DNA of 33,031 nucleotides from JAAUSY01 sp964526735. GTDB taxonomy: Bacteria; Chloroflexota; Chloroflexia; Chloroflexales; Chloroflexaceae. The stretch lies in NCBI GenBank assembly GCA_964526735.1, contig CAZGLO010000039.1, positions 1 to 33,031 on the forward strand, given 5' to 3'. A program made the translations under genes and the position numbers. This document shows, piece by piece, positions 15,433-23,555 of this stretch (the first letter of the stretch is position 1; every line of letters begins with the position of its first letter). Under the pieces are notes generated by a model. It did no database searches. It saw nothing but the letters and a program-made list of their open reading frames with translations, and had not been told where the DNA came from.

Positions 15433-15627
15433 CTATACTGCGCGGCGGGGCCTCGCCGCTCCGCCTTCGCTTTGCGGTTCTTGTCCGCCGCGGCGGGGCG
15501 GCGCAGGCAACCTTTGGGCAACCATTCGTCCGATATACAGGCGAGCGCCGCCGTTCTCGACTTCCACATGCTCACTGAGATGGCACCTCACAGAACAGAC
15601 TTTCTGGCCAGGTCGGTTCTTTTGCAA
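15433..15627 (-). CDS. Possible small Arg/Pro-rich protein, 64 aa
   Basis: An open frame fills the gap between the giant protein stop and the roadblock gene. It reads MQKNRPGQKVCSVRCHLSEH, then VEVENGGARLYIGRMVAQRL and a Pro/Arg/Gly tail. CxxxCHxxxH at 11-20 could bind a metal. The only available start is a TTG (15627) with a weak ribosome site, and I know no family. The same DNA is GC-rich with inverted repeats (GCGGCG/CGCCGC near 15441-15458), so it may instead be an untranslated linker. Confidence 0.3.
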   Translation of the reverse strand: MQKNRPGQKVCSVRCHLSEHVEVENGGARLYIGRMVAQRLPAPPRRGGQEPQSEGGAARPRRAV

Positions 15628-15641
15628 ACGTGCCTACCCAT

Positions 15642-18600
15642 CTATCCATGCTGTCCTCGCCAATTATACGCCGCAATTGCCTCACTAAAGCGCTTTTGCT
15701 TAATGTAGGCGTCTCCGAGCAAGCGATGCAGCCGTTGGAGCAAGTTCCGGTCGCCACATTCACCGATAAAGTCGTGCATATCATCGACAACTTCGTCGAG
15801 GAGCGCATGGTTGTGAATGAGCCGTTTGTAATGGTGAAACGCCATATCAAATCGTTCGGTCTGCAGACCGACCCGGGCAATTGCAAGGCATAACCCGTAG
15901 TTTTCAGGCTCGGAGTCGAGCTGACGTAGGTAGCTGTCAATCTCCTCGTTTCCTGTAGGAATGAACGAGTCTGATGACTTAGTTGGCGGACGCAAATCGC
16001 TCGATGCGACAGGTCGTTCCGACCGCGCATGCAACCGGTCGGTTGCTCGTGCATTCCGCAACGTAATCCACGAAGGTTCGCGTCCTCCGCCGCGGTATGG
16101 CTCACGTCCTTCAAAGTGGGGGCGCGCCGCGGGAAATGGTGGAGCGTGGCGCTCTTCGACGGGTGGCCCAGACACCTCTCGGTGTGGCGGCTCGCGCTCC
16201 GCAAATGGCTCCTCATCCACACGAGATGGTTCTACCTTCGGGCGGTCGAGCACAATGCGAGCTGGTTGTTCACTCTGGACATCGGGTTGATCCCAGACAT
16301 CGTCAAGTGCGTCGAGCGGCTCTGGCTGGAACGCTTCGTCTTCTGGTGTCCAGAGGACTTCTTCTTCCTCTTCCCGCTGCCGCTTGGGTGCCGTGCGCTG
16401 AACTGGTGCCACCTCTGCGAGCTGCTCTTCGCTCAAGTTGAGGTCAAGCAGATCCATTTCTTCATTTTCGCCTGAGATCTCGCTGGGTTCTGGCGGCTTG
16501 GGCGGGACAAGCGCTTTGGCTTCGGAAGAAGACGAATCGGTAGTCTTGGCAAGCCCTCCAAGGATCGCAAGCTCTTCATCGGTCAGCCCAAGGCCTTCGA
16601 TATTTTGTTGGCTCTCGTTGCCCTGCTGAGCGGCTGTCTGTTCCTCACCAACCTTGCCAGCATCGCCACCCATCTCCCCAATCTCAAGCGGCTCGGGTTC
16701 CGGTGTTGGTTCAGGCTCTTGCGGTGGTTGAGATTGCGGGGTCGACTCGGTAAATTGCTCCACTGGTTCGCCCTGTTCGGCCAGACCAAGCAGCTCAATC
16801 TCTTCTTCTGACAGCCCTAGCTCTGCCAATGACAACGGCTTGATCTCAGAAGCATCCTCAGGTGTCACAGGTTGCTGCTTAATCGACTCGGTAGCTTCTG
16901 CCTCTTCCGCCTCCTCTGCGGGCTTCGCTGATTCCGGCTCAGGAGCCGGTTCAGAAGCTGGTTCAGCAGGTTGTGCGGGTGGTTCAGCTGGTTCAGCCTG
17001 TTCAGCCGGTGCAATCTCCTCACCTGTTTTCTGCTCAGCCAAGCCAAGCATCTCAATCTCTTCCTCTGACAACCCTAACTCCGCCAGCGACAAGGGCGCG
17101 ATCTCTTGTTCGTCTTCTTGGGTTGATTGCGTTGCCGGTTCGGGTTCTGGTTGGGTTGTTTCAGCCGTGGTCTCGTCTTCCCCGCCGAAGTCAGGCGCTT
17201 CCAGGTCGAAGTCGAATGGCTCTGGCTCTGATTCGGGTTCAGTAGGCTCTTCAACAGCCTCTTCCCCGCCGAAGTCAGGTGCTTCCAGGTCGAAGTCGAA
17301 TGGCTTGGGTTCGGGTTCAGCAGCAGGTTGTTCTTCTTCACTTCCTTGCTGTTCGGCCAGGCCAAGCGCAGCGATCTCGTCTTCGGAGAGCCCCAACTCC
17401 GCCAACGACAAGGGCGCGATCTCTTGTTCGTCTTCTTGGGTTGATTGCGTTGCCGGTTCGNNNNNNNNNNNNNNNNNNNNNNNNNNNNNNNNNNNNNNNN
17501 NNNNNNNNNNNNNNNNNNNNNNNNNNNNNNNNNNNNNNNNNNNNNNNNNNNNNNNNNNNNGAGCGTCCAGGTCGAAGGAGAACGGCTCTGGTTCGGGTTC
17601 TGCCGATGGCTCTTCAACAGCTTCTTGCCCGCCAAAGTCGGGAGCGTCCAGGTCGAAGGAGAACGGCTCTGGTTCGGGTTCTGCCGATGGCTCTTCGGGC
17701 GGTTGCTCTGGCTGTGCAACTCCACCACTTTGCCCCTGATCGGCCAGACCAAGCGCGGCAATTTCCTCTTCCGACAGCCCCAGTTCTGCCAATGACAACG
17801 GCTTGATTTCCGCTTCCTCTTCGGCATCCGGTTCGGGTGTTGGTTCTGGTTCTGGTTCAGACATTCGTTCCGGCTCTGGTTCTGGTTCTGGTTCAACCGA
17901 TGTTGCTTCTGCAACGTCAAGGTCGGCAAAATTGAATGGTTCTGGTTCGGCCTCGGCTGCTTCTTCAGGAAGCTGTTCCGGTTGTGCGGTTTCACTTCCT
18001 TGTCCCTGGTCTGCTAACCCAAGCGCGGCGATCTCTTCCTCCGACAGCCCTAGCTCTGCCAATGACAACGGCTTGATTTCGTCATCACTCTGGTCAGTTT
18101 CTGGCATGTGGGCGTGAGATGTTGGCTCTGCAACTTCAGGTTCGGGAGCATGCTCGACATCCGGCTCGACATCCGGCTCGACATCCGGCCCAACATCCGG
18201 CTCGACATCCGGCTCGACATCCGGCTCGACATCCGGCTCAACATCCGGCTCGACATCCGGCTTCACATTCGCCTCAACCGGCTCTTCATGCTTGCCGTTT
18301 GTTCCCTCAACCGCAGCAGGTTCTGCTTCTGGCTCTTCCTCGCCATACTCACCATCATACTCTTCGTCATACTCATCGTCGTAATCTTCGTAGATGTCTT
18401 CCATATCGATGACTTCATCACCATCACGGATCTCGATCCCCGCACGGTAGAGCGCACGACCGATGTCCTCAATGCGCTCCGACTCGGCGGCGGGATCTTC
18501 AACCACGTCAATGATGTCGGTGAGATCGACAAAGCCTTGACGCTGCCCCAGCATAATAAGTTTGTCCAATGCGGGATCGCCGGTATCTGGCTTATTGAAG

Positions 18601-21600
18601 GCGGGCGTACTCCCTTCTTCTTCGCCATGCCCCACCAAACCACCAAGATCGTCCATGCCGGTCAACTCTTCGGTCGTCAGCGCGAGGCGGCGGGTCTCAT
18701 GGTCATCTATTTCTTGGTCATCAGAAGAGGAGAAGCCGCCCATTCCAAGACCCAAGTCGTCCAAGGAGAAGGGCTGGATGTCTATCTCATCCAAGAGTTG
18801 CGTCTCTGGAGCCTTGCTCTTGGGAGGCGAAGAGAGCGATGATTGATCTTGTTCTGCGTGGTCAGTCAAGGACGTGTCATCCTCTGACAGCCCCAGATCT
18901 TCCAAGGAGAAAGGGGTCATGTCTGGCTCTTCTTGCTCCGCATCGGGCTGCTTTGAGTGAGCCGTTTCTTGTTTGGCTTGATCGGTTTCCTTGCTCTCCT
19001 TGCTTTCCTCGCTTTCTTCGCTTTCTTGCTCTTCAAGCGAGGCGATCTCGTCTTCTGACAACCCAAGATCGGCAAGAGAGAATGGGGTCATTTCTGGCTC
19101 TTCTTCTTGCTGGGCAGCAGGCTGCGATGGCTGCGCAGGGGCTTCTTCGCTCGTTTCCTCTCCCGCCGACATATCAAGGTCGTCAAAGGAGAAGGGTTTC
19201 ATCCCTGGCTCTTCAGCCGCTTCAGCCGTGGGCAGCTCAGCTGCGGGAGCTTCTTCTTCCTCTCCCGCCGACATATCAAGGTCGTCAAAGGAGAAGGGAG
19301 TAGGCTCTTCGGCTTGCTCAAAGGCCGGTTGCTCTGCAGATTGCTCTGCAGGTTGCCCTGCAGGTTGCTCTGGTAGAGCGGTCGTTTGTTCTTCGGCTTG
19401 ACCGGCCTCTTGGTGCTCCTCAAGCGAGGCGATTTCATCCTGCGACAGCCCCAAATCCTCCAAGGAGAAGGGCGTCATCTCAAAGTCGTCGTGCTCTTCG
19501 CTTGGCGGTGTTTCGGTGGGTGTTTCAACCGGTTCTTCGGGTGCTGTCTCTTGTTCAGCCCCTTGTTCAGCCCACTGTTCCCCGGTCTGATGCTCCTCAA
19601 GCGAGGCGATCTCGTCTTCCGACAAGCCTAAGTCCGTAAGAGAGAAGGGTTCCATCTCCGACTCATAGTCCTCATAATTCTCATCGCCTTCATCGCCCTC
19701 ATCCCTTTGGCCAGCCGTCTGGCCAGCCATTTGGCCAGCCATTTGGCCAGCCGTTGATTGCTCAGCCGTTTGTACTTCCTCTCCCCCCTTCGACATATCG
19801 AGATCGTCAAAGGAGAAGGGAGCAGGCTCTTCGGCTTGTTCAAAGGCGGGTGTAGCTGCTTGCTCGGTGTCAGCAGCAGAGACATCAAGGTCATCAAAGG
19901 AGAAGGGGGCAGGCTCTTCGGCTTGCTCAAAGGCGGGTGTAGCTGCTTGCTCGGTGTCAGCAGCAGAGACATCAAGGTCGTCAAAGGAGAAGGGGGCCAT
20001 CTCTGGCTCTTCCTCCTCGCTCTCGATTGAGGCTTCGGGGAGAGAGGTTTCCTCTTCGATCTTCTCTGCATCGGAGGCGGAAATATCAAGGTCGTCAAAG
20101 GAGAAGGGAGCCATCTCTGGCTCTTCCTCTAGATCTTGATCCACTAGGTCTTGATCCACCAATGCCGAGGCGGGTTTTTGAGCTTTCTCTTCAGCTTCCT
20201 CTTGCTCCGCGCTCACTGGCTCAACCGACTCGTGAGCTTCATCATCATCCCACAACCGAATTCCATCATCGTCGTTTGAGAAGAATTGCGCTTCTTCATC
20301 ATCCTCAGTGATGGTTGTTTCTGGCAGCTCTTGCTCTTCGATATCGTCTTCAATCTCCTCGCGGCGTTTCTTCAGCTTGGCGAAGATTGACGTACTCCCC
20401 TCACTGTCGTCTTCTTCTTCATGATGAGAAGAAGCAGCCTCTTTTTCTTCCCACCGATGCGTTGCTTCCCGATGGGCCTCATTGCCGGTGCGTAAGAAGT
20501 CGGTTCCTTCCTTTGTAGAAGGAAGCTGCCAACTATATGTACCCGGTTCGGCGATATCTTCATCATCTAAGTCTTCATCGTCGCGTTCGGGTTCAGGCTC
20601 TGCCTCGATAGAAGGGCTTGTCGGAGCAGCCCCCATATTTGGCGGCCCATCATCAAGCGAGAACGGTTGCAGCGAAGGCGGGAGCGATGCACTATCAAGA
20701 TCGATATCTTGATCAGGGATATTGTCAAGATCGAGTTCGTCTATGGAGAAGGGTTGCAAATCGGCTCCGCCGCCACTCTCCACAACGTTCGGCATTTCCT
20801 CTCGTGCCCGTTTTTGAGGACTTTTCTTTTTAGGAGAGGGTTCTGGGAAGTCGTATTCGTCAGTCTCAAAGTCTTCGCCGCTAAAGTCTTCTGAAGACCA
20901 GTCGAAGGGACTCAACCCAGAGAACTCATCTATCTCTTCGGCTTCTTCTGCCTCTTCGACCTTTTCTTGTGCAGATGCTGTTTCTTGAGGCTCTTCTTCC
21001 TCAAGCTCTTCTTCCTCTTGGCCGGGCATGGTGGGCATAAACGCAGCTTCTTGGCCACCGCCACTGATCTGTTGCAGATCTTGGATTTCGTCCTCCGAAA
21101 TACCCAAGTCTTCTATTGAGAAGGGCATTTGAGGCAACCCCTCTTCTTCCTGCTCTTGCGTTTGCTCTTTGCCCTTTTCCTCTTCGACGCCAAAGTCGGT
21201 GGGGATCTCGAAAGGCATAGGCATACCCTCTTCGTCCTCTACCTCCTCTGAAGCAGGAGGAAATTCGAAGGGTTCTATCTCCTCTTCATCGCTCTTGCTG
21301 AGGTCGACACCTCCAAAGGGCATAGGCATGCCCTCTTCGTCCTCTACCTCCTCTGAAGCAGAAGGAAATCCGAAGGGTTCTATCTCCTCTTCATCGCTCT
21401 TGTTGAGATCGATGCTCTTGCTAATATTGATACCTCCAACGCCTTCGCCCTCGTCTCTTCCATCGATCTCATCCCTCAGATCCTCTTTTTTTTGGCGTGG
21501 TGGCTCCTCATCATCGTCAGATCCACCATCAGATTCGTCAGATTCGTCAGAATCGTCGTCGCCAAAGTCGAAGGAGAAGGGATCTATATCAAGATCATCC

Positions 21601-22694
21601 GAGATGTCCGAGATGTCCGAGATATCGGTAGGTTCAGCTTGCTGTTCGGGTTTGTGCGAGGGTGCAGGCGAAGTGGTTGTTGGCTCTTCAAGCTCGATTC
21701 CCAACAACTGAGCAAGCAATTTATCGTTGTCATCCATCGCAGCCATACCCGCCACCCCAGCAGCCGCCGCCGCGCCCCCCGCCATCGAGGGCGCAGAGTA
21801 GGAAGGATGAGATTGTTCACTCTCGTCGGGTTCTTCCTGCTCTTCCTGCGGGGCGAGATCGGACAAGTCGGTCAATGCAGCGAGTTGTTTTGCCTCCTCC
21901 AATTCGCGTTGTTTGCGCCACTGTGCTTCGTCCCAGGAGGGGAGAGAGGCATCGGCGGAGGGGAGTTCTTCCGGCAGTGTGCCAAAAAGGGCCTGTGCGA
22001 CGGTTTGGTAGGGATCAAGCTGTTGGGCGGTATCCCAATAGTGATCCCCCGTTGGGTCACCGGCTGCCAACTTTATGTACCCAAGGAGCAGGTTTGCCTT
22101 GAGAACGTGCTCACGCTCTTTGAGGATATCTTGACACACGGCGGTGGCCATCTCTTCGTCGTTGTTGCGCCACAACGCTTCGATAAGACCCACCCGTGCA
22201 TCAAATCGGTCAGGATATTCGGCGATAACACTGCGGAATTCTTGGATGGCTTGGGGCAGCATGTGCCCCTTGGCATAGAGACGCGCCAACCCTGGCCGAC
22301 TGAGTCGAAGCTGGGCATATTCTTTGCCCCATGCATCGGTGTAGATGTTGAGTAATTGCGTGCGCAATTCGGCCATGTCTGGCTGAATCTCAAGCGCCTG
22401 CTCAAATTCTTGGACAGCCTGGTCGATCTTACCCTGCCGTTCGTAGGTAATACCGAGACCAACATGGGCCGAGATGTTCTCTGGATCAGAAGCAAGCACG
22501 AGGGAAAAAGCTTCCTCGGCTTGGCTGAATTGCCGTGCCGTCAGATAGGCCTGGCCAAGCAACCGATGTGCTTCAAGATCCTTCGGAAAGTACGTCAGAA
22601 TGTGCTGAGCAACCGCAATGGCACGCTCGGTATCGTTTTCTTCTAAAAACTGCTGAGCTTGGTTATAAACGGACTGAAGACTCGCTGTTGTCAT
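15642..22694 (-). CDS. Giant acidic TPR scaffold protein with ~28 short repeat motifs (about 2350 aa)
   Basis: Function unknown; the layout suggests a multivalent cytoplasmic scaffold. Residues 1-235 are tetratricopeptide repeats (AHRLLGQAYLTARQFSQAEE, AHVGLGITYERQGKIDQAVQ). Residues ~370-2100 are extremely acidic, disordered linkers carrying about 28 copies of a short motif in two main classes: PFSFDDLDMS and P(F/L)SLxxLGLSEEEIAALG. A sigma-70 region 1.1-like domain sits at ~1375-1427, just before a PDVE tandem tract. Residues ~2245-2350 return to TPR-like helices (RFDMAFHHYKRLIHNHALLD, KQKRFSEAIAAYNWRGQHG). There is no signal peptide or membrane span. The ATG at 22694 follows GAGGGGG at six bases. 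A 100-N gap (residues ~1712-1745) leaves the true length uncertain. The neighbours are roadblock and MglA-type genes, pointing to polarity or gliding signalling. Confidence 0.85.
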   Translation of the reverse strand: MTTASLQSVYNQAQQFLEENDTERAIAVAQHILTYFPKDLEAHRLLGQAYLTARQFSQAEEAFSLVLASDPENISAHVGLGITYERQGKIDQAVQEFEQALEIQPDMAELRTQLLNIYTDAWGKEYAQLRLSRPGLARLYAKGHMLPQAIQEFRSVIAEYPDRFDARVGLIEALWRNNDEEMATAVCQDILKEREHVLKANLLLGYIKLAAGDPTGDHYWDTAQQLDPYQTVAQALFGTLPEELPSADASLPSWDEAQWRKQRELEEAKQLAALTDLSDLAPQEEQEEPDESEQSHPSYSAPSMAGGAAAAAGVAGMAAMDDNDKLLAQLLGIELEEPTTTSPAPSHKPEQQAEPTDISDISDISDDLDIDPFSFDFGDDDSDESDESDGGSDDDEEPPRQKKEDLRDEIDGRDEGEGVGGINISKSIDLNKSDEEEIEPFGFPSASEEVEDEEGMPMPFGGVDLSKSDEEEIEPFEFPPASEEVEDEEGMPMPFEIPTDFGVEEEKGKEQTQEQEEEGLPQMPFSIEDLGISEDEIQDLQQISGGGQEAAFMPTMPGQEEEELEEEEPQETASAQEKVEEAEEAEEIDEFSGLSPFDWSSEDFSGEDFETDEYDFPEPSPKKKSPQKRAREEMPNVVESGGGADLQPFSIDELDLDNIPDQDIDLDSASLPPSLQPFSLDDGPPNMGAAPTSPSIEAEPEPERDDEDLDDEDIAEPGTYSWQLPSTKEGTDFLRTGNEAHREATHRWEEKEAASSHHEEEDDSEGSTSIFAKLKKRREEIEDDIEEQELPETTITEDDEEAQFFSNDDDGIRLWDDDEAHESVEPVSAEQEEAEEKAQKPASALVDQDLVDQDLEEEPEMAPFSFDDLDISASDAEKIEEETSLPEASIESEEEEPEMAPFSFDDLDVSAADTEQAATPAFEQAEEPAPFSFDDLDVSAADTEQAATPAFEQAEEPAPFSFDDLDMSKGGEEVQTAEQSTAGQMAGQMAGQTAGQRDEGDEGDENYEDYESEMEPFSLTDLGLSEDEIASLEEHQTGEQWAEQGAEQETAPEEPVETPTETPPSEEHDDFEMTPFSLEDLGLSQDEIASLEEHQEAGQAEEQTTALPEQPAGQPAEQSAEQPAFEQAEEPTPFSFDDLDMSAGEEEEAPAAELPTAEAAEEPGMKPFSFDDLDMSAGEETSEEAPAQPSQPAAQQEEEPEMTPFSLADLGLSEDEIASLEEQESEESEESKESKETDQAKQETAHSKQPDAEQEEPDMTPFSLEDLGLSEDDTSLTDHAEQDQSSLSSPPKSKAPETQLLDEIDIQPFSLDDLGLGMGGFSSSDDQEIDDHETRRLALTTEELTGMDDLGGLVGHGEEEGSTPAFNKPDTGDPALDKLIMLGQRQGFVDLTDIIDVVEDPAAESERIEDIGRALYRAGIEIRDGDEVIDMEDIYEDYDDEYDEEYDGEYGEEEPEAEPAAVEGTNGKHEEPVEANVKPDVEPDVEPDVEPDVEPDVEPDVGPDVEPDVEPDVEHAPEPEVAEPTSHAHMPETDQSDDEIKPLSLAELGLSEEEIAALGLADQGQGSETAQPEQLPEEAAEAEPEPFNFADLDVAEATSVEPEPEPEPERMSEPEPEPTPEPDAEEEAEIKPLSLAELGLSEEEIAALGLADQGQSGGVAQPEQPPEEPSAEPEPEPFSFDLDAPDFGGQEAVEEPSAEPEPEPFSFDLDAXXXXXXXXXXXXXXXXXXXXXXXXXXXXXXXXXXEPATQSTQEDEQEIAPLSLAELGLSEDEIAALGLAEQQGSEEEQPAAEPEPKPFDFDLEAPDFGGEEAVEEPTEPESEPEPFDFDLEAPDFGGEDETTAETTQPEPEPATQSTQEDEQEIAPLSLAELGLSEEEIEMLGLAEQKTGEEIAPAEQAEPAEPPAQPAEPASEPAPEPESAKPAEEAEEAEATESIKQQPVTPEDASEIKPLSLAELGLSEEEIELLGLAEQGEPVEQFTESTPQSQPPQEPEPTPEPEPLEIGEMGGDAGKVGEEQTAAQQGNESQQNIEGLGLTDEELAILGGLAKTTDSSSSEAKALVPPKPPEPSEISGENEEMDLLDLNLSEEQLAEVAPVQRTAPKRQREEEEEVLWTPEDEAFQPEPLDALDDVWDQPDVQSEQPARIVLDRPKVEPSRVDEEPFAEREPPHREVSGPPVEERHAPPFPAARPHFEGREPYRGGGREPSWITLRNARATDRLHARSERPVASSDLRPPTKSSDSFIPTGNEEIDSYLRQLDSEPENYGLCLAIARVGLQTERFDMAFHHYKRLIHNHALLDEVVDDMHDFIGECGDRNLLQRLHRLLGDAYIKQKRFSEAIAAYNWRGQHG
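17461..17560. other. Assembly gap of exactly 100 N inside the giant gene
   Basis: The left flank (17400-17460) repeats the sequence at 17082-17142, 318 bases away. The right flank is an 81-base tandem unit (17561 and again 17642). The gap therefore sits where repeats would break assembly. The frame is open and consistent on both sides, but the real gap length is unknown. Confidence 0.97.
18153..18272 (-). repeat. 12-bp tandem repeat coding for (PDVE)n
   Basis: Nine units of CTCGACATCCGG (two with one or two changes) and a tenth diverged unit run without interruption from 18153. They encode nine consecutive PDV-x tetrapeptides in the giant protein, right after the region 1.1-like domain and its acidic DYDDEYDEEYDGEYGEEE stretch. 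Confidence 0.9.
18414..18572 (-). other. Sigma-70 region 1.1-like domain within the giant protein
   Basis: Residues ~1375-1427 read ALDKLIMLGQRQGFVDLTDI, IDVVEDPAAESERIEDIGRA, LYRAGIEIRDGDE. This follows the primary-sigma-factor N-terminal pattern (LxxLIxxGxxxGxLTxxEI, acidic loop, xxIEDIxxxLxxxGIEVxD). It is the only compact, non-repetitive domain in the acidic middle of the protein. The assignment is by eye. Confidence 0.5.
19811..19984 (-). repeat. Two 87-bp tandem units in the giant gene
   Basis: The segment around AGGAGAAGGG recurs at 19811, 19898 and 19985, a period of 87 bases (29 codons: PFSFDDLDVSAADTEQAATP plus AFEQAEEPA). The units are almost identical at DNA level, which indicates recent duplication. 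Confidence 0.8.
21216..21425 (-). repeat. 105-bp tandem duplication in the giant gene
   Basis: CATAGGCAT followed by a Glu-rich coding stretch occurs at 21216 and again at 21321, a 35-codon period encoding EPF(G/E)F..ASEEVEDEEGMPMPF. Only a few bases differ between the copies. Confidence 0.75.
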
Positions 22695-22930
22695 GCTTGC
22701 CCCCTCACACTACCCAATTTCACAACAGAGAGGATAAAGAGGTAGGATAGGATATCGCTACAAGAACCTGTGTTCCAAAAGAATGCAGCACTGCCCAAAC
22801 GAAGATGAAGGCCTGCTCGCCTTTGTGAAGCATGTTCCTCATATGTATGAAGGACGATGTTTCTCGCGTGGCCTTCCGACACGGTTGCCCACACGTGCGT
22901 TCCGCAGCGGGGTGTGCCTTCACCTGTATG

Positions 22931-22984
22931 GGGGTGCTGGTCTTTCGCGTTCCCGCAGGAACGTCTGTTTTTTGGCGGCACCCC
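22931..22984. other. Nested hairpins in the leader of the giant gene
   Basis: GGGGTGC (22931-22937) pairs with GCACCCC (22978-22984). Inside it CGTTCC (22948-22953) pairs with GGAACG (22958-22963) over a 4-base loop. Read rightwards, the inner hairpin is followed by TCTG and six T. Read leftwards, it lies in the transcript from the promoter at 23163-23191 to the giant gene. No gene is supported in 22695-23162. Confidence 0.45.
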
Positions 22985-23123
22985 TCTTCCGCTTACGCGG
23001 GTGATGTGTGTTTCGGAGCGGTGGGCGTGTTGGCGGCCCGCAACCCCGGCGACTCTTGCAAGACTGATTCCGGTCAGCATTGACCCGCGGGTATGTGGAT
23101 TACCCCGCTTGGGATGAACACTG

Positions 23124-23150
23124 ACACGGAAAAGTACTGCATTTCCGTGT
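23124..23150. other. Perfect 9-bp hairpin at the start of the giant-gene transcript
   Basis: ACACGGAAA (23124-23132) and TTTCCGTGT (23142-23150) with a 9-base loop. On the minus strand it begins about six bases after the predicted start of transcription, so it would cap the 5' end of the mRNA. Confidence 0.5.
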
Positions 23151-23162
23151 TAGCTAGCATAT

Positions 23163-23191
23163 ATTGTAACATGAAACACTACCACGTGCAA
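23163..23191 (-). promoter_or_regulatory. Main promoter candidate of the giant scaffold gene
   Basis: On the minus strand TTGCAC (23191-23186), 17 bases, TACAAT (23168-23163). The boxes match the glycosyltransferase promoter. Leader length to the ATG at 22694 is about 460 bases. A weaker pair (TTGGAA, 18 bases, TATCCT, 22778-22749) lies closer to the gene. Confidence 0.55.
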
Positions 23192-23306
23192 GGAATTATG
23201 CATTGTATATAGTCAATAATATAACATACCAAAAAAAACCTCTCCTTCAGACAGTTTTCGTGGGATGATTCATGGCTCTCCCACGTCTCCGAAAAACCAC
23301 ATAGCG

Positions 23307-23336
23307 ATTGTTAACAATTGCTGCTGTTTTATTATA
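23307..23336 (-). promoter_or_regulatory. Extended -10 element with a 12-bp perfect palindrome just downstream
   Basis: On the minus strand TGGTATAAT ends at 23331, and the palindrome ATTGTTAACAAT (23318-23307) follows at about the transcription start, a common operator position. It may be a second, regulated promoter for the giant gene, or a site shared with the divergent roadblock gene. Confidence 0.35.
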
Positions 23337-23434
23337 CCACTAGGTTCTGCGAATTGTTTTATTTGAACACCAATCTCAAAAACCTCGCTGTAACAAGCTG
23401 TAATGAAGTGGGGTGACGATTACCTCCGTTACAT

Positions 23435-23474
23435 CCGTTATCTCTATTATCTCCGTTATCTCTATTATCTCCGT
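23435..23474 (+). repeat. 18-bp direct repeat, two full copies
   Basis: CCGTTATCTCTATTATCT at 23435-23452 and 23453-23470, with a partial third copy (CCGT) and a diverged unit before. It lies upstream of the roadblock promoter. The open frame through it (23403-23681) is probably not a gene. Confidence 0.7.
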
Positions 23475-23522
23475 GCAATCCTGGGGGGAGTAATGCGATT
23501 GCTCTGGGGAAGCAATCTCTAT

Positions 23523-23552
23523 TGGACAGAATGGGCAAAAATGTGTTATAGT
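23523..23552 (+). promoter_or_regulatory. Promoter of the upstream roadblock gene
   Basis: TGGACA (23523-23528), 18 bases, TATAGT (23547-23552). The predicted start lies near 23559, at the first arm of the long stem in the leader. Confidence 0.55.
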
Positions 23553-23555
23553 ACT

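Noticed and set aside
16840..17739. Long plus-strand open frame of Ser/Gly-rich composition opposite the giant gene
   Set aside because: A mirror of the acidic coding repeats (GAA/GAG codons read as TTC/CTC backwards); no ribosome site or domain, and it crosses the N gap.
18153..18272. CRISPR-like array
   Set aside because: Units are 12 bases, contiguous, without spacers and in frame with a protein; a coding minisatellite.
21492..22355. 287-codon plus-strand frame opposite the N-terminal TPR region
   Set aside because: Antisense shadow of a clear TPR-coding sequence; low-complexity hydrophobic translation without any recognisable fold.
22691..23080. 129-codon minus-strand frame overlapping the giant gene start
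   Set aside because: Runs through the nested hairpins and promoter region, overlaps the true start codon, and has a non-protein-like composition.
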